NCBI RefSeq assembly: GCF_002234675.1
Contig: NC_019880.2
Coordinates: 22,034,289 to 22,098,288, forward strand
Source: Oryzias latipes
Taxonomy: Eukaryota > Chordata > Actinopteri > Beloniformes > Adrianichthyidae
Length of the DNA: 64,000 bases
Direction: 5' to 3'
Position 1 is the stretch's first letter; every line of letters starts with the position of its first letter. A program made the position numbers and the translations under genes. Below the pieces are notes generated by a model, which saw nothing but the letters and a program-made list of their open reading frames with translations, did not search any database and had not been told where the DNA came from. Below are positions 12,873-51,500 of this stretch, in pieces.

Positions 12873-13590
12873 CTAGCTAGTCTGACAATAAGCCTGTCCA
12901 AAGAGGAATGTTTTCAGTCTAGCTTTGAATGTAGAAACTGAGTCGGCCTCTCTTACATGAGCTGGGAGTTTATTCCATAAGACAGGGGCTTGGTGGCCAA
13001 ACGCTCTACCTCCAACCGTACTTTTACTAATTCTAGGAACCACAAGCAGTCCTGCATTTTGCGAGCGAAGTGTTCTGATTGGTTGGTAAGGGACTATGAG
13101 GTCCTTAATATAGGACGGGGCCATTCCATGTAAGGCCTTATAGGTTAACAGGAGGATCTTGAACTTAATTCTAGAATCAACTGGGAGCCAATGGAGCGAA
13201 ACTAACACAGGAGTGATGTGATCTCTTCTGCTGGTTCCAGCTAACAATCTAGCAGCTGCGTTCTGAACAAGCTGGAGACTTCTTAAGGAACTCTTAGGAC
13301 ACGCTGCTAACAAGGAGTTACAGTAATCCAGCCTCGACGTAACAAATGCATGGATGAGTTTTTCAGCATCACTCTTAGAAAGTATATTTCTGATCTTAGC
13401 AATATTTCGCAGGTGAAAAAAGGCAGTTCTACATGCCTGAGATATGTGAGCCTTAAATGATAAATCCTGGTCAAGTAAAACCCCAAGGTTTCTAACTGTG
13501 GAATTGGGGGCTATACTTATACCATCCAGGGAGACTATCTGAGCAGACAGAGCATCTCTGAGGTTTTTAGGACCTAGTATAATGACCTCA
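12873..13590 (-). pseudogene. C-terminal part of the L2 ORF2, out of frame with the main ORF
   Basis: Continues the reverse-transcriptase ORF in another frame: HAFVTSRLDYCNSLL near 13340, then RDHITPVLVSLHWLPVDSRI, YKALHGMAPSYI, VLWNKLPAHVREA and TFKARLKTFLF to the stop at 12873. The pattern DYCN...ITPVL..LHWLPV...W..LP is typical of CR1/L2 C-termini. Confidence 0.85.
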
Positions 13591-15903
13591 GTTTCTTTCT
13601 GGGTTCAGGAGGAGGTAATTAATTGTCATCCAGGTCTTGATGTCACTGATGCAGGCGTTCAGTTTCTCTATCTGGTCATTCTGGTCAGGCTTCATGGATA
13701 AATACAACTGCGTATCGTCGGCATAACAATGAAAATTAATGCTGTGTTTCCTGATTATGTTTCCTAGGGGTAACATATAAAGCGTAAACAGGATCGGTCC
13801 CAAGACTGAGCCCTGTGGGACTCCATAGTTGACTCGAGTGCACTGAGAGGAATGGCCATTTACATTAACGAACTGATACCTATCAGACAGATAGGATTTA
13901 AACCACTGGAGAGCAGATCCTCTGATCCCTATGTCCTGCTCTAATCTATGGAGTAAAATACCGTGGTCGATAGTGTCAAAGGCAGCACTGAGGTCCAACA
14001 GGACCAGAATAGAAAGTAGTCCCTTTTCTGAGGCCAATAACAAGTCATTAGAGACTCTAACTAGTGCAGTTTCCGTACTGTGGTGAGGTCTAAACCCCGA
14101 CTGAAAGTCTTCAAAGTGGCTGTTGTCCTGTAGGTGGCAGTAAAGCTGCTTAACTACAACTCTTTCTAGGATTTTAGAAATAAAGGGCAGGTTTGATATC
14201 GGTCTATAGTTGGCCAAGATGCTAGGATCCAAACTGGGCTTTTTCAGAAGAGGTTTAACAACTGCATATTTAAAAGACTGTGGCACGTAACCCGTTTCCA
14301 GAGAGGTATTTATCATTGTTAATATGGGATCATTAATTAGGGGAAAAGTTTCTTTAAAAAGTCTAGTGGGAATTGGGTCTAACAGACACGTTGAGGATTT
14401 GGAGGACGTAATAATTGATGTTATTTCCGCTTGATCCACAGCAGTGAAGCAGTCTAATGTTACAGAGGTTTCTATGGATGCCTCCATTTCTACCGCTTCA
14501 GCCTGTTCTGGGCTGATAATAGGAATAACTTGATTTAACTTATGTCTAATATTTGAGATTTTACTATCGAAAAATGTAAGAAAATCATCAGAGCTGAGAG
14601 AAACAGGAACATGTGGTTCTACTGAGCTCTGACTGCGAGTTAATTTAGCTATAGTGCTAAAAAGAAATCTTGGATTGTTTCCATTCTCTGATATTAAGGT
14701 TGAATAGTACTGGCTTCTAGCTCTACGCAGAGCTTTTTTATAATTTAATAGGCTATGTTTCCAGATATCCAGATACTGCTCTGAACCGGAGCGGCGCCAT
14801 TCTCTTTCCAACTTACGGGTTTCTCGTTTAAGAGAACGAGTTTCAGCGTTAAACCACGGTGCTACTCGGTTTTGTCTGACGAACTTAGGTTTCAAGGGGG
14901 CAACAACATCGAGTGTACTCCTGAGGGCTTGTAAGGCATCATTAACAAAGTGGTCATTTATACTAGGACTGATACTATGGGAGCTGGTCTCAGAGTATTT
15001 TCTCAGAATATCACTAAGTACTGGCTGAACTGTGTGTTTAAACTCAGACACAGAACGGTCAGTTAAGGTTCTTCTAAGTTGTTTCTTATTCACTGGGGCA
15101 GAAGGATGTTCCAGTGTAAACTGGAAGGTAATCAGAAAGTGATCAGAAATGATGGGGTTAAGAGGAAGGACACTCAGCTGGTTGATCTCTATACCATGGG
15201 TTAGAACAAGGTCCAGGGTGTGCTTATGACAGTGAGTGGGTTCATTCACACTTTGGGTGAAACCAACATCATCTAATAAAGCTGCAAAAGCCTTTCCTAG
15301 GCAGTCACTGGGGTCATCAACATGAATATTAAAATCCCCTAATATTATAGTTTGATCAGAATCTAAGACAATAGTCGATAGGAAGTCGGAAAACTCAGTT
15401 AAAAATTCTGAATATGGGCCGGGGGGGCGATAAATAATTATGAGTAAAACAGGTTTTCGAGTTTTCCTGTTTGGGTGACTTAAAGACAATATGATGCTTT
15501 CAAATGAATTATAAGCATTTTTAACTTTAGGGCTGAGAAGTAAGCTAGACTGTGATATTACTGCCAAACCACCTCCTTTCCCTGAAATCCTGGATTTCTG
15601 ATAGTTAGCATAAGTGGGGGGGGTTGCTTCATTCAATCTAACATAGTCATCCTGATGGAGCCAAGTTTCTGTTAAGGCTAAAAGACTAAGATTGTTATCA
15701 GTAATTAACTCGTTGACTAAGAGGGACTTGGAGGAAATGGATCGAATGTTTAATAAACCGCATTTAATGACATAATTCTGCTTGTGAGAACTGCTGTCTG
15801 TCACTTTAAGGTTTCTATGACGCGCTCCTTTCATTTGTCTTTCAGCACATAAGCTAAAGCTCGGACCTGCTTGACTTTCCCTGCATGGGTTTTGCACCGG
15901 CAC
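13588..15903 (-). CDS. L2-type LINE ORF2: endonuclease plus reverse transcriptase (771 aa, frameshifted at its end)
   Basis: APE-type endonuclease in the N-terminal third ([48 protein letters not shown]) and reverse transcriptase in the C-terminal third ([54 protein letters not shown] with YADD at residues 727-730). Nicks target DNA and copies element RNA in place. The frame closes at residue 771 just after LLLNPE because of a one-base change; the downstream 12873-13590 sequence supplies the rest. No internal stop before that, so decay is recent or slight. Confidence 0.88.
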   Translation of the reverse strand: MPVQNPCRESQAGPSFSLCAERQMKGARHRNLKVTDSSSHKQNYVIKCGLLNIRSISSKSLLVNELITDNNLSLLALTETWLHQDDYVRLNEATPPTYANYQKSRISGKGGGLAVISQSSLLLSPKVKNAYNSFESIILSLSHPNRKTRKPVLLIIIYRPPGPYSEFLTEFSDFLSTIVLDSDQTIILGDFNIHVDDPSDCLGKAFAALLDDVGFTQSVNEPTHCHKHTLDLVLTHGIEINQLSVLPLNPIISDHFLITFQFTLEHPSAPVNKKQLRRTLTDRSVSEFKHTVQPVLSDILRKYSETSSHSISPSINDHFVNDALQALRSTLDVVAPLKPKFVRQNRVAPWFNAETRSLKRETRKLEREWRRSGSEQYLDIWKHSLLNYKKALRRARSQYYSTLISENGNNPRFLFSTIAKLTRSQSSVEPHVPVSLSSDDFLTFFDSKISNIRHKLNQVIPIISPEQAEAVEMEASIETSVTLDCFTAVDQAEITSIITSSKSSTCLLDPIPTRLFKETFPLINDPILTMINTSLETGYVPQSFKYAVVKPLLKKPSLDPSILANYRPISNLPFISKILERVVVKQLYCHLQDNSHFEDFQSGFRPHHSTETALVRVSNDLLLASEKGLLSILVLLDLSAAFDTIDHGILLHRLEQDIGIRGSALQWFKSYLSDRYQFVNVNGHSSQCTRVNYGVPQGSVLGPILFTLYMLPLGNIIRKHSINFHCYADDTQLYLSMKPDQNDQIEKLNACISDIKTWMTINYLLLNPERN

Positions 15904-15960
15904 TAACCCTAAGGGAGGCTCAGAGGAGCGTTTTACACTGCTGCTCTGCGCCCGGGTCTC

Positions 15961-16239
15961 GTCTCTGGATTGTCAGGTTGGAGATGGAGATTTTATTTAA
16001 AAAGACAGCTTTTTCAATGCTTTAAGGGGCTAGTATTGCTGATTTCTTACTCCATTTCAATAAAGATGCTAATATTGACTCAAAGATTATGGGGGCAAAG
16101 CTTTTTGCTGGGCGGGCGGGCAGCTGCCCCCCTCCCAACCCCCCATAGCTCCGCCCCTGGGATGAAGTCTGTTTTTGCCGATATTTCTCTTATTTTGGAG
16201 ACAAAGCAAATCTCCGGACGGAATGAGAGGCGCACAGCT
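15961..16239. other. Repeat-like spacer between the LINE and the EIF2AK3 3' end
   Basis: Contains GGGCGGGCGGGCAGCTGCCC and a C-rich stretch (16105-16160). Looks repeat-derived; family not recognised. Confidence 0.3.
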
Positions 16240-18097
16240 GTACGAATGGAATAGAAGAGTTTATTAAACTTAGACTTTTAAGAAGTCGTCATACTCCAAC
16301 GCGCTCCGGGAAGCACATTCATTACAACTCCAACCCAGCGAGGATTGATCGCAGCATCAAAACATAAATAAAGCAAACTGACATATTTACAAATTCACTA
16401 TGGACAGTGTGATGGGAGGCGGGGCTCGAGGACACCACTTCATCAACACGATGAAGAGGAGCAGGTGGGTGTTCTGCTGGGAAAGTTGGACTCCTCATCA
16501 TCGAAGCTCACCTTCTCAGTAACTCCAGACCACCTACTGGATGAAAATGTTTCCTCAAACCAACATTAAACTCTTTGACCAAGACTAAGAAGTAGAAAAA
16601 AATTGTACAAAAGGTTTGTCCAAAAAGGGTTTGATGAAGAAGAGCGTTTTCGCCTTTCAGCTCTGGAAGCTTCATGATAACCTCTGCAGTTCACGGCGGC
16701 GGGAGGAGAGCCCGTTAAACCAGCGAGGACGGCGCTCTTCAGGGCGGATGAAGGAGCATCATCAGTCGGCTCTGCAGTCGTCTAAAAACACAGCAGAATT
16801 CTAAAAAAACTGCACTTTGTGTTAAAAAAATGAAGGTTTTCCTTTTTGGAAAAGTACAGTCTTTGAGAGGACTTCTACAAAATAAGAGTTTGTGTGTGTG
16901 TAGTTCCTAACAAGTCATGTGACTCTCCCAGCACTTCAGAAGAGGATCATGTGATCAGGTCCAGGCCCCCCCCGCAGTGCATAGGGTCGACCCGGCGCTT
17001 TCTGCCCCGGTGTGCCGTGTTTCCACCAGCGGGATGGGGTCGGGTCAAGACGGATAACGAGGCGAGTTATCGGTTACAGAAAAGTACACTTCACTGACTT
17101 TCAAATGGCACTCTGGTACCTGCAGCAGCCCCCCCCCCAGCTGTTCAGACCCAAACCCTCCGGTCGGGTCCACTAAAGAGCAAAATGAGAAAAAACAAAA
17201 CAAAAAAAAACAATGAACAATTTGTTAGAGGTGACCGCCACCGTGTGTCTGGAGGTCCCACCATGACATTCAGCTTTCCGTTAACGGCAGAGGTTGTCCC
17301 CTCTTCGCCTCCCGTGTCACAGTATATCACACTATCTTACAGTTTCTTCATTAAAAAAAAGCCTTTAACAAGTCGAACTGTCTGTACAAGATCCAAAAAA
17401 AAACAACGGAGAGAAACGAGGTTCCCCCCCAGAGAATATGTACAGTTAGAAAATGATTGTCCCTCTGAGAAAAACCCATCAGCTCACATTCAGCACCACA
17501 CTTCCCCATAGAGACACCAGTCAAATGCCCAGCATTCCCTCTGAGGGGTCACTGGCCCCGCCCTCAAGGTGATTGGCCTGGATGGAAAGCTTCTCTCTAG
17601 GAAATACGTTACTAACTCTTTAAAAAAAAGAGAGAGGGCAAAGGTCCTTTTTTGGTCTTTCGGGTCAGGCATGTAGAGGATGTGGACAGCAGGTCCCTGG
17701 AATCGGGAGGATGGTGGGCGTCAAAGGTCCCCTGTGGAGAGTCGTCCTGCAGGTGTGGGGCGAGGTGAAGGTGAGCGAACACTGACCGACCCAGAAGGCG
17801 TTCCAGCAGGTTTGGAGGAGCCCAAGACTGAGGTTTCAGTTGGAGATCAGCCGCCATGATGCAGACGTGTTTATCATCCACAGCTGAAGTATCTACACCC
17901 ATCGGCGGTTGGCGGTTGTGGTCATGAACACATGCCTGCCTTCTGTGGGACAGTCTGAACTGAAACTAACGAAACACAAAAACCCCAAACTGTGCAGGAT
18001 CTCCTGAAAAAGCGATGCGGATTTCTGCGGCTTTGTGTTTCAGGAGGACCCGGCCTCCCAACAGAGGGGTCACCGAGGGTCACCGCAGTCACGTGTT
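16240..18097 (-). other. EIF2AK3: Probable EIF2AK3 3'UTR
   Basis: Stretch downstream of the EIF2AK3 stop codon (TGA at 18100-18098) with no coding exon on either strand. It holds homopolymer runs (C-rich near 17130, A/T-rich near 17195-17215 and 17350-17400) and no recognised gene. A minus-strand AATAAA lies at 16265-16260, just before repeat-derived sequence begins, which makes it a plausible 3' end. The exact cleavage site is inferred; RNA evidence would decide between this and an internal site. Confidence 0.5.
16260..16265 (-). terminator. EIF2AK3: Candidate polyadenylation signal of EIF2AK3
   Basis: TTTATT on the plus strand, i.e. AATAAA in transcript sense, about 1.8 kb after the stop codon. 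No closer canonical AATAAA was found in the 3' region. Assignment to this gene is inference. Confidence 0.4.
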
Positions 18098-45898
<27,801 letters not shown>

Positions 45899-46600
45899 TG
45901 GTAAAACTGGCACATTAGTGAAGGATGATATTCACATGCCACTGGCCGTATGACATAAAAAGTACAAAAAGGTGACAGGTTTATATAAAAAAAATACGTG
46001 TCGGTGTCTTAAGGAAAAAGGTTGAGAGCGTCCGCTAAGTAAACATAAACAGCCTTTGGGACACCATGTTATTCCACTTATGCTAGATTGAGATTTGCCT
46101 TGGTAACGGATAATCCCGCCCTGTTTCCACTCTGGGATTGGGCGACAAACGCAACGATTTCCTGAAAATGCCCCGAATCTCCTTCCATTCGCGCCCGTCT
46201 GCGTCACTCCTTCACGCGCGCTTACTAAGCAAAACGTGATTGGTTCAGCTCTGCGTCCATTAAAAAGGCGGGCTTTCGGTGGACTCGCCCTCCCAAACAG
46301 TCGACTCTATTGGCTAATCACACTGACGCATGCGCACTGGAATTGGTGACGCAAAATGCCCCCCCCCGATGGGATTCACTGTTCAGGACCTGTGATTGGT
46401 CGGAGGACGGGTCACCTGTCCAATAGAAGATCACGAGGAGAATAGCAGTGATCCTATTGGTTGACATGAGCTCCGGCTGAAAAAGTGGAGGAACTCGATT
46501 GGTGTGTTGAGTGTCACTTATGCTCTGTTGTTGTGGTGCCGACGAGTAAGTAGCAACGTGGCTGCACTGTAAAGCAACGGTGTAGTTCCTGGTCACGAGT
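45899..46600 (-). promoter_or_regulatory. EIF2AK3: EIF2AK3 promoter/5' region with a CCAAT-box cluster
   Basis: Region immediately 5' of the EIF2AK3 start codon. Between about 46130 and 46500 there are about eight ATTGG/CCAAT pentamers (near 46135, 46238, 46309, 46340, 46395, 46419, 46457, 46498), plus an NRF1-like ACGCATGCGCAC at 46326. Exon 1 beside it is CpG-rich. CCAAT boxes recruit NF-Y, a component of ER-stress promoters. I did not find a complete ERSE (CCAAT-N9-CCACG). Transcription start not determined. Confidence 0.55.
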
Positions 46601-47324
46601 TAGTCCTCTTTTTATTTTTTTAAGTTTTCCGTTGCGCAAGAACAACGATCCGATGATCATATATAAAAAAAGGTAAAAAATGAAATAAAAAAGTTAAAGT
46701 GGAAAACATACTTTGCGCCACCTCTGCAACACGAGTTAAATGTTACTGCAGCGAGTTACGTCAATATCGATATCGCCCCCTTGTGGTATAAAAGAGGTAC
46801 AGCGCCAGGATTTCAAAGTCGATATTCAGCCCCAATGCCTACATTTCATTGTAGATTAAAAGGTTGCACTCAAAAGGTGAAGAAAGGACGAAAAAAAAAA
46901 ATAAGACAAACGTTCAAAGCTTCTGCTCAAATTAACCAAAAATAAAAAAAAGATGCAAAGAAAAAATTTAATCTTTCATAATCTTGATAAATTGGCAAAC
47001 AGCCAACTGGATTTTCTTAGTGAGTCATTTTGAAATGACTTTCTCATGGTAGATCACTTTGTGCAGGAAACAATTTGTGCACAAAATGTCTACTTCTTCA
47101 CACGTGTTTTGTTCACAACATTTTTTAAAGAAAATTTTAATTTTATTTTCTGAAATACTAGAAATCTTTTAGAATTCCAGCCACTATTTACCAGTTTTCA
47201 TGTGCTTTGATGTTTGGAGACAAAACCAATACCTTCTTACAATTATTAGTTTTTCTAATAGAACTTATCCTTGCTGCGTGTACAGGTTCTTCATCTGTGT
47301 GCAGAAATTTCTTTTTTTTTTTTT
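46601..47324. other. AT-rich spacer between EIF2AK3 promoter and RPIA 3' end
   Basis: No gene or recognised repeat. Confidence 0.45.
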
Positions 47325-48516
47325 TTAGGACTATTGAGGCTCTTTATTATATACTGAATCAATAAAAATAAAAAGGCTTTGTGTTCAGACCTCATATTTG
47401 GGGCAAATGAACAAACTGTTTTGTCGAAACTTTGGAAAGGGAATAAGACACCCAGGTATGTTTTGGTCCATCGTTTTACTGAAAAAGTCACGAGTACCTT
47501 TACAGAAAATCATGTTCACAGTCAGCTGGTACAGAAAATAAAGGACATGCTGGTGAAGGCCCCCATGAAAACCTACCATCATGTTCAAGTCACAAAGGCA
47601 ACATTCTGCTCAGGGTCATCCATGGCTTTAGAGAACTTCCCAGTCTGAAGGCTCAGTGTGTTCTGCAGAAGAGCATCACGGCACAGACGGTTTCTAACAG
47701 AACACTGCTGCCTGGACTGGAAATGTCCCAGAGAAAAGGGAAACTCAAACCGACTCATTCTGAAGGAGCTTTTCTCTTTCCGTTAACCTCTTTAAGCCGT
47801 TTTTGACATGAAAACCGTTCCCAGTGACAGATCCACATCACTCTCACCTTCTGAAGACAAACCAAATGGCACAATACAGTTTAGGAGAAGACAAAGGGTC
47901 ATGCCAGTGAGTCTCAGGCACTAAAGACGGCAGGAGGTCCGTTTACCCAAAACCCCCCGCCTTTGTTGGTTTGTTTGAACTCTGCATGCTAAATTAAAAA
48001 AAAAAACGGAAGGAAAAGCTGCTGAAATCTGTTCAGACAGTCATGTGACACAGAATCAACACCTGCTCATGGGAAAAGACTTTCAGGAATGACCTCAAAG
48101 TGGATCAACATGTGGTTGCAGAGAGAAGGACAACACCTCTGCTTTATGATCAGGACTCCTTATGGAGCTTTCAGTCCAGAATGAATTTGTGAGTTCTGCA
48201 GAAGTCTTGTGTTGTACTTTCGTCAGTGCAGCAGAAGAAACGGAGACAGCAGCATGTAAAGACACCCCAAAGGCTCTTCCGCATCATTCCTCAGCTGGAT
48301 ACCTCACAGTCCTGCAGTCCTTCATTCATTATTTACAATGAGAATCCCGGACTCGTTGAGACACAGAAGCATCACAAGCTAGAAGAGGTACAAAGACACA
48401 CCTACAGACAACATCAAGCTTTAGAGGAAGAGAGACCTCTCAGATCTGTTTCTTCTGGCACTGGAGGGGGTAACAAGCTGAGGGATGTGCAGAGGAGGAG
48501 ATGTGGCATCGAAGGA
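47325..48516 (-). other. RPIA: Probable RPIA 3'UTR
   Basis: Downstream of the RPIA stop (TGA at 48519-48517) there is about 1.2 kb with no exon or recognisable repeat, ending at a minus-strand AATAAA (47348-47343) followed at 47312-47326 by an A-run in transcript sense. The end point is inferred from that signal. Confidence 0.5.
47343..47348 (-). terminator. RPIA: Candidate polyadenylation signal of RPIA
   Basis: TTTATT on plus (AATAAA in transcript sense) about 1.17 kb after the RPIA stop codon. Confidence 0.45.
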
Positions 48517-51500
48517 TCAGTTCCCGGGGGCGTCCCGGACCTTCACGCTTCCGTCTTCCATGCCGAAGTATGCCCTCTCAGCCATGTTGACGAATAGCCC
48601 CGTCTCCACCACACCTGCACAGAGGAGCTTCAGCGTCAGTCCAACAGCCAATCACACTGCAGGGATGTCCCACAACCGCTGCTCCTCACCAGGAATCATC
48701 TTGATTTCAGTGTTGACCTTCTTCCAGTTATGGGCCTCCTTAAACTTCCAGTCCAGAAGGAAGTTGCTGTTGTCGGTGACGACTGGACCCTGAGAGCCGA
48801 AAACAGATAGGAGTGGGTATTGGCAAGATATGATATGTACCACAGTGATTGTCTCACCATACGATATGTACCACAGTGAGTGTCTCACCATACGATATGT
48901 ACCACAGTGAGTGTCTCACCATACGATATGTACCACAGTGAGTGTCTCACCATACGATATGTACCACAGTGAGTGTCTCACCATACGATATGAACCGCAG
49001 TGAGTGTCTCACCCTACGATATGTACCGCAGTGATTGTCTCACCATACGATATGTACCACAGTGAGTGTCTCACCATACGATATGTACCACAGTGAGTGT
49101 CTCACCATACGATATGTACCACAGTGAGTGTCTCACCATACGATATGAACCGCAGTGAGTGTCTCACCCTACGATATGTACCGCAGTGATTGTCTCACCA
49201 TACGATATGTACCACAGTGAGTGTCTCACCATACGATATGTACCACAGTGAGTGTCTCACCATACGATATGTACCACAGTGAGTGTCTCACCATACGATA
49301 TGTACCACAGTGAGTGTCTCACCATACGATATGAACCGCAGTGAGTGTCTCACCATACGATATGTACCACAGTGAGTGTCTCACCATACGATATGTACCG
49401 CAGTGAGTGTCTCACCATACGATATGTACCGCAGTGAGTGTCTCACCATACGATATGTACCGCAGTGAGTGTCTCACCATACGATATGTACCACAGTGAG
49501 TGTCTCACCATACGATATGTACCACAGTGAGTGTCTCACCATACGATATGAACCGCAGTGAGTGTCTCACCCTACGATATGTACCGCAGTGATTGTCTCA
49601 CCATACGATATGTACCACAGTGAGTGTCTCACCATACGATATGTACCGCAGTGAGTGTCTCACCATACGATATGTACCACAGTGAGTGTCTCACCATACG
49701 ATATGTACCACAGTGAGTGTCTCACCATACGATATGAACCGCAGTGAGTGTCTCACCCTACGATATGTACCGCAGTGATTGTCTCACCATACGATATGTA
49801 CCACAGTGAGTGTCTCACCATACGATATGTACCACAGTGAGTGTCTCACCATACGATATGTACCACAGTGAGTGTCTCACCATACGATATGTACCACAGT
49901 GAGTGTCTCACCATACGATATGAACCGCAGTGAGTGTCTCACCATACGATATGTACCACAGTGAGTGTCTCACCATACGATATGTACCGCAGTGAGTGTC
50001 TCACCATACGATATGTACCGCAGTGAGTGTCTCACCATACGATATGTACCGCAGTGAGTGTCTCACCATACGATATGTACCGCAGTGAGTGTCTCACCAT
50101 ACGATATGTACCGCAGTGAGTGTCTCACCATACGATATGTACCGCAGTGAGTGTCTCACCATACGATATGTACCGCAGTGAGTGTCTCACCATACGATAT
50201 GTACCGCAGTGAGTGTCTCACCATACGATATGTACCGCAGTGAGTGTCTCACCATACGATATGTACCGCAGTGAGTGTCTCACCATACGATATGTACCGC
50301 AGTGATTGTCTCACCATACGATATGTACCGCAGTGAGTGTCTCACCATACGATATGAACCGCAGTGATTGTCTCACCATACGATATGTACCACAGTGAGT
50401 GTCTCACCATACGATATGTACCGCAGTGAGTGTCTCACCATACGATATGTACCACAGTGAGTGTCTCACCAAACGGTGTGTAGCGCAGTGAGTGTCTCAC
50501 CAAACGGTGTGTAGCGCAGTGAGTGTCTCACCAAACGGTGTGTATCGTTGTGTGTGTCTCACCATACGGTGTGTATCGTTGTGTGTGTCTCACCATACGA
50601 TATGTACCGCAGTGAGTGTCTCACCATACGGTATGTACCGCAGTGAGTGTCTCACCATATGGTATGTATCGATGTGTGTCTCACCATACGATATGTACCG
50701 CAGTGAGTGTCTCACCATACGATATGTACCGCAGTGAGTGTCTCACCATACGATATGTACCGCAGTGAGTGTCTCACCATACGATATGTACCGCAGTGAG
50801 TGTCTCACCATACGATATGTACCGCAGTGAGTGTCTCACCATACGATATGTACCGCAGTCGGTGTCTCACCATACGATATGTACCGCAGTGAGTGTCTCA
50901 CCATACGATATGTACCGCAGTGAGTGTCTCACCATACGATATGTACCGCAGTGAGTGTCTCACCATACGATATGTACCGCAGTCGGTGTCTCACCATACG
51001 ATAGTACCGCAGTGAGTGTCTCACCATACGATATGTACCGCAGTGAGTGTCTCACCATACGATATGAACCGCAGTGATTGTCTCACCATACGATATGTAC
51101 CACAGTGAGTGTCTCACCATACGATATGTACCGCAGTGAGTGTCTCACCATACGATATGTACCGCAGTGAGTGTCTCACCATACGATATGTACCGCAGTG
51201 AGTGTCTCACCATACGATATGTACCGCAGTGAGTGTCTCACCATACGATATGTACCGCAGTGAGTGTCTCACCATACGATATGTACCGCAGTGAGTGTCT
51301 CACCATACGATATGTACCGCAGTGAGTGTCTCACCATACGATATGTACCGCAGTGAGTGTCTCACCATACGATATGTACCGCAGTGAGTGTCTCACCATA
51401 CGATATGTACCGCAGTGAGTGTCTCACCATACGATATGTACCGCAGTGAGTGTCTCACTATACGATATGTACCGCAGTGAGTGTCCCACCATACGGTATG

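Larger units (their letters stand above)
12013..15960 (-). mobile_element. L2-type (CR1/L2 clade) LINE, nearly full-length ORF2, (AATTG)n 3' end
   Basis: Minus-strand non-LTR element. The long ORF carries endonuclease and reverse transcriptase, a separate C-terminal piece follows, and the 3' end is a short tandem (AATTG)n tail (12013-12038, seen as CAATT on plus). The 3' UTR (12040-12870) includes GC-rich sequence with an internal duplicated block (about 12420-12480 and 12490-12560). The 5' boundary near 15960 is approximate. Located just beyond the inferred EIF2AK3 3' end. Confidence 0.85.

Noticed and set aside
17185..17511. 108-codon plus-strand frame in the EIF2AK3 3'UTR
   Set aside because: No domain, A-run-rich, and antisense to a 3'UTR.
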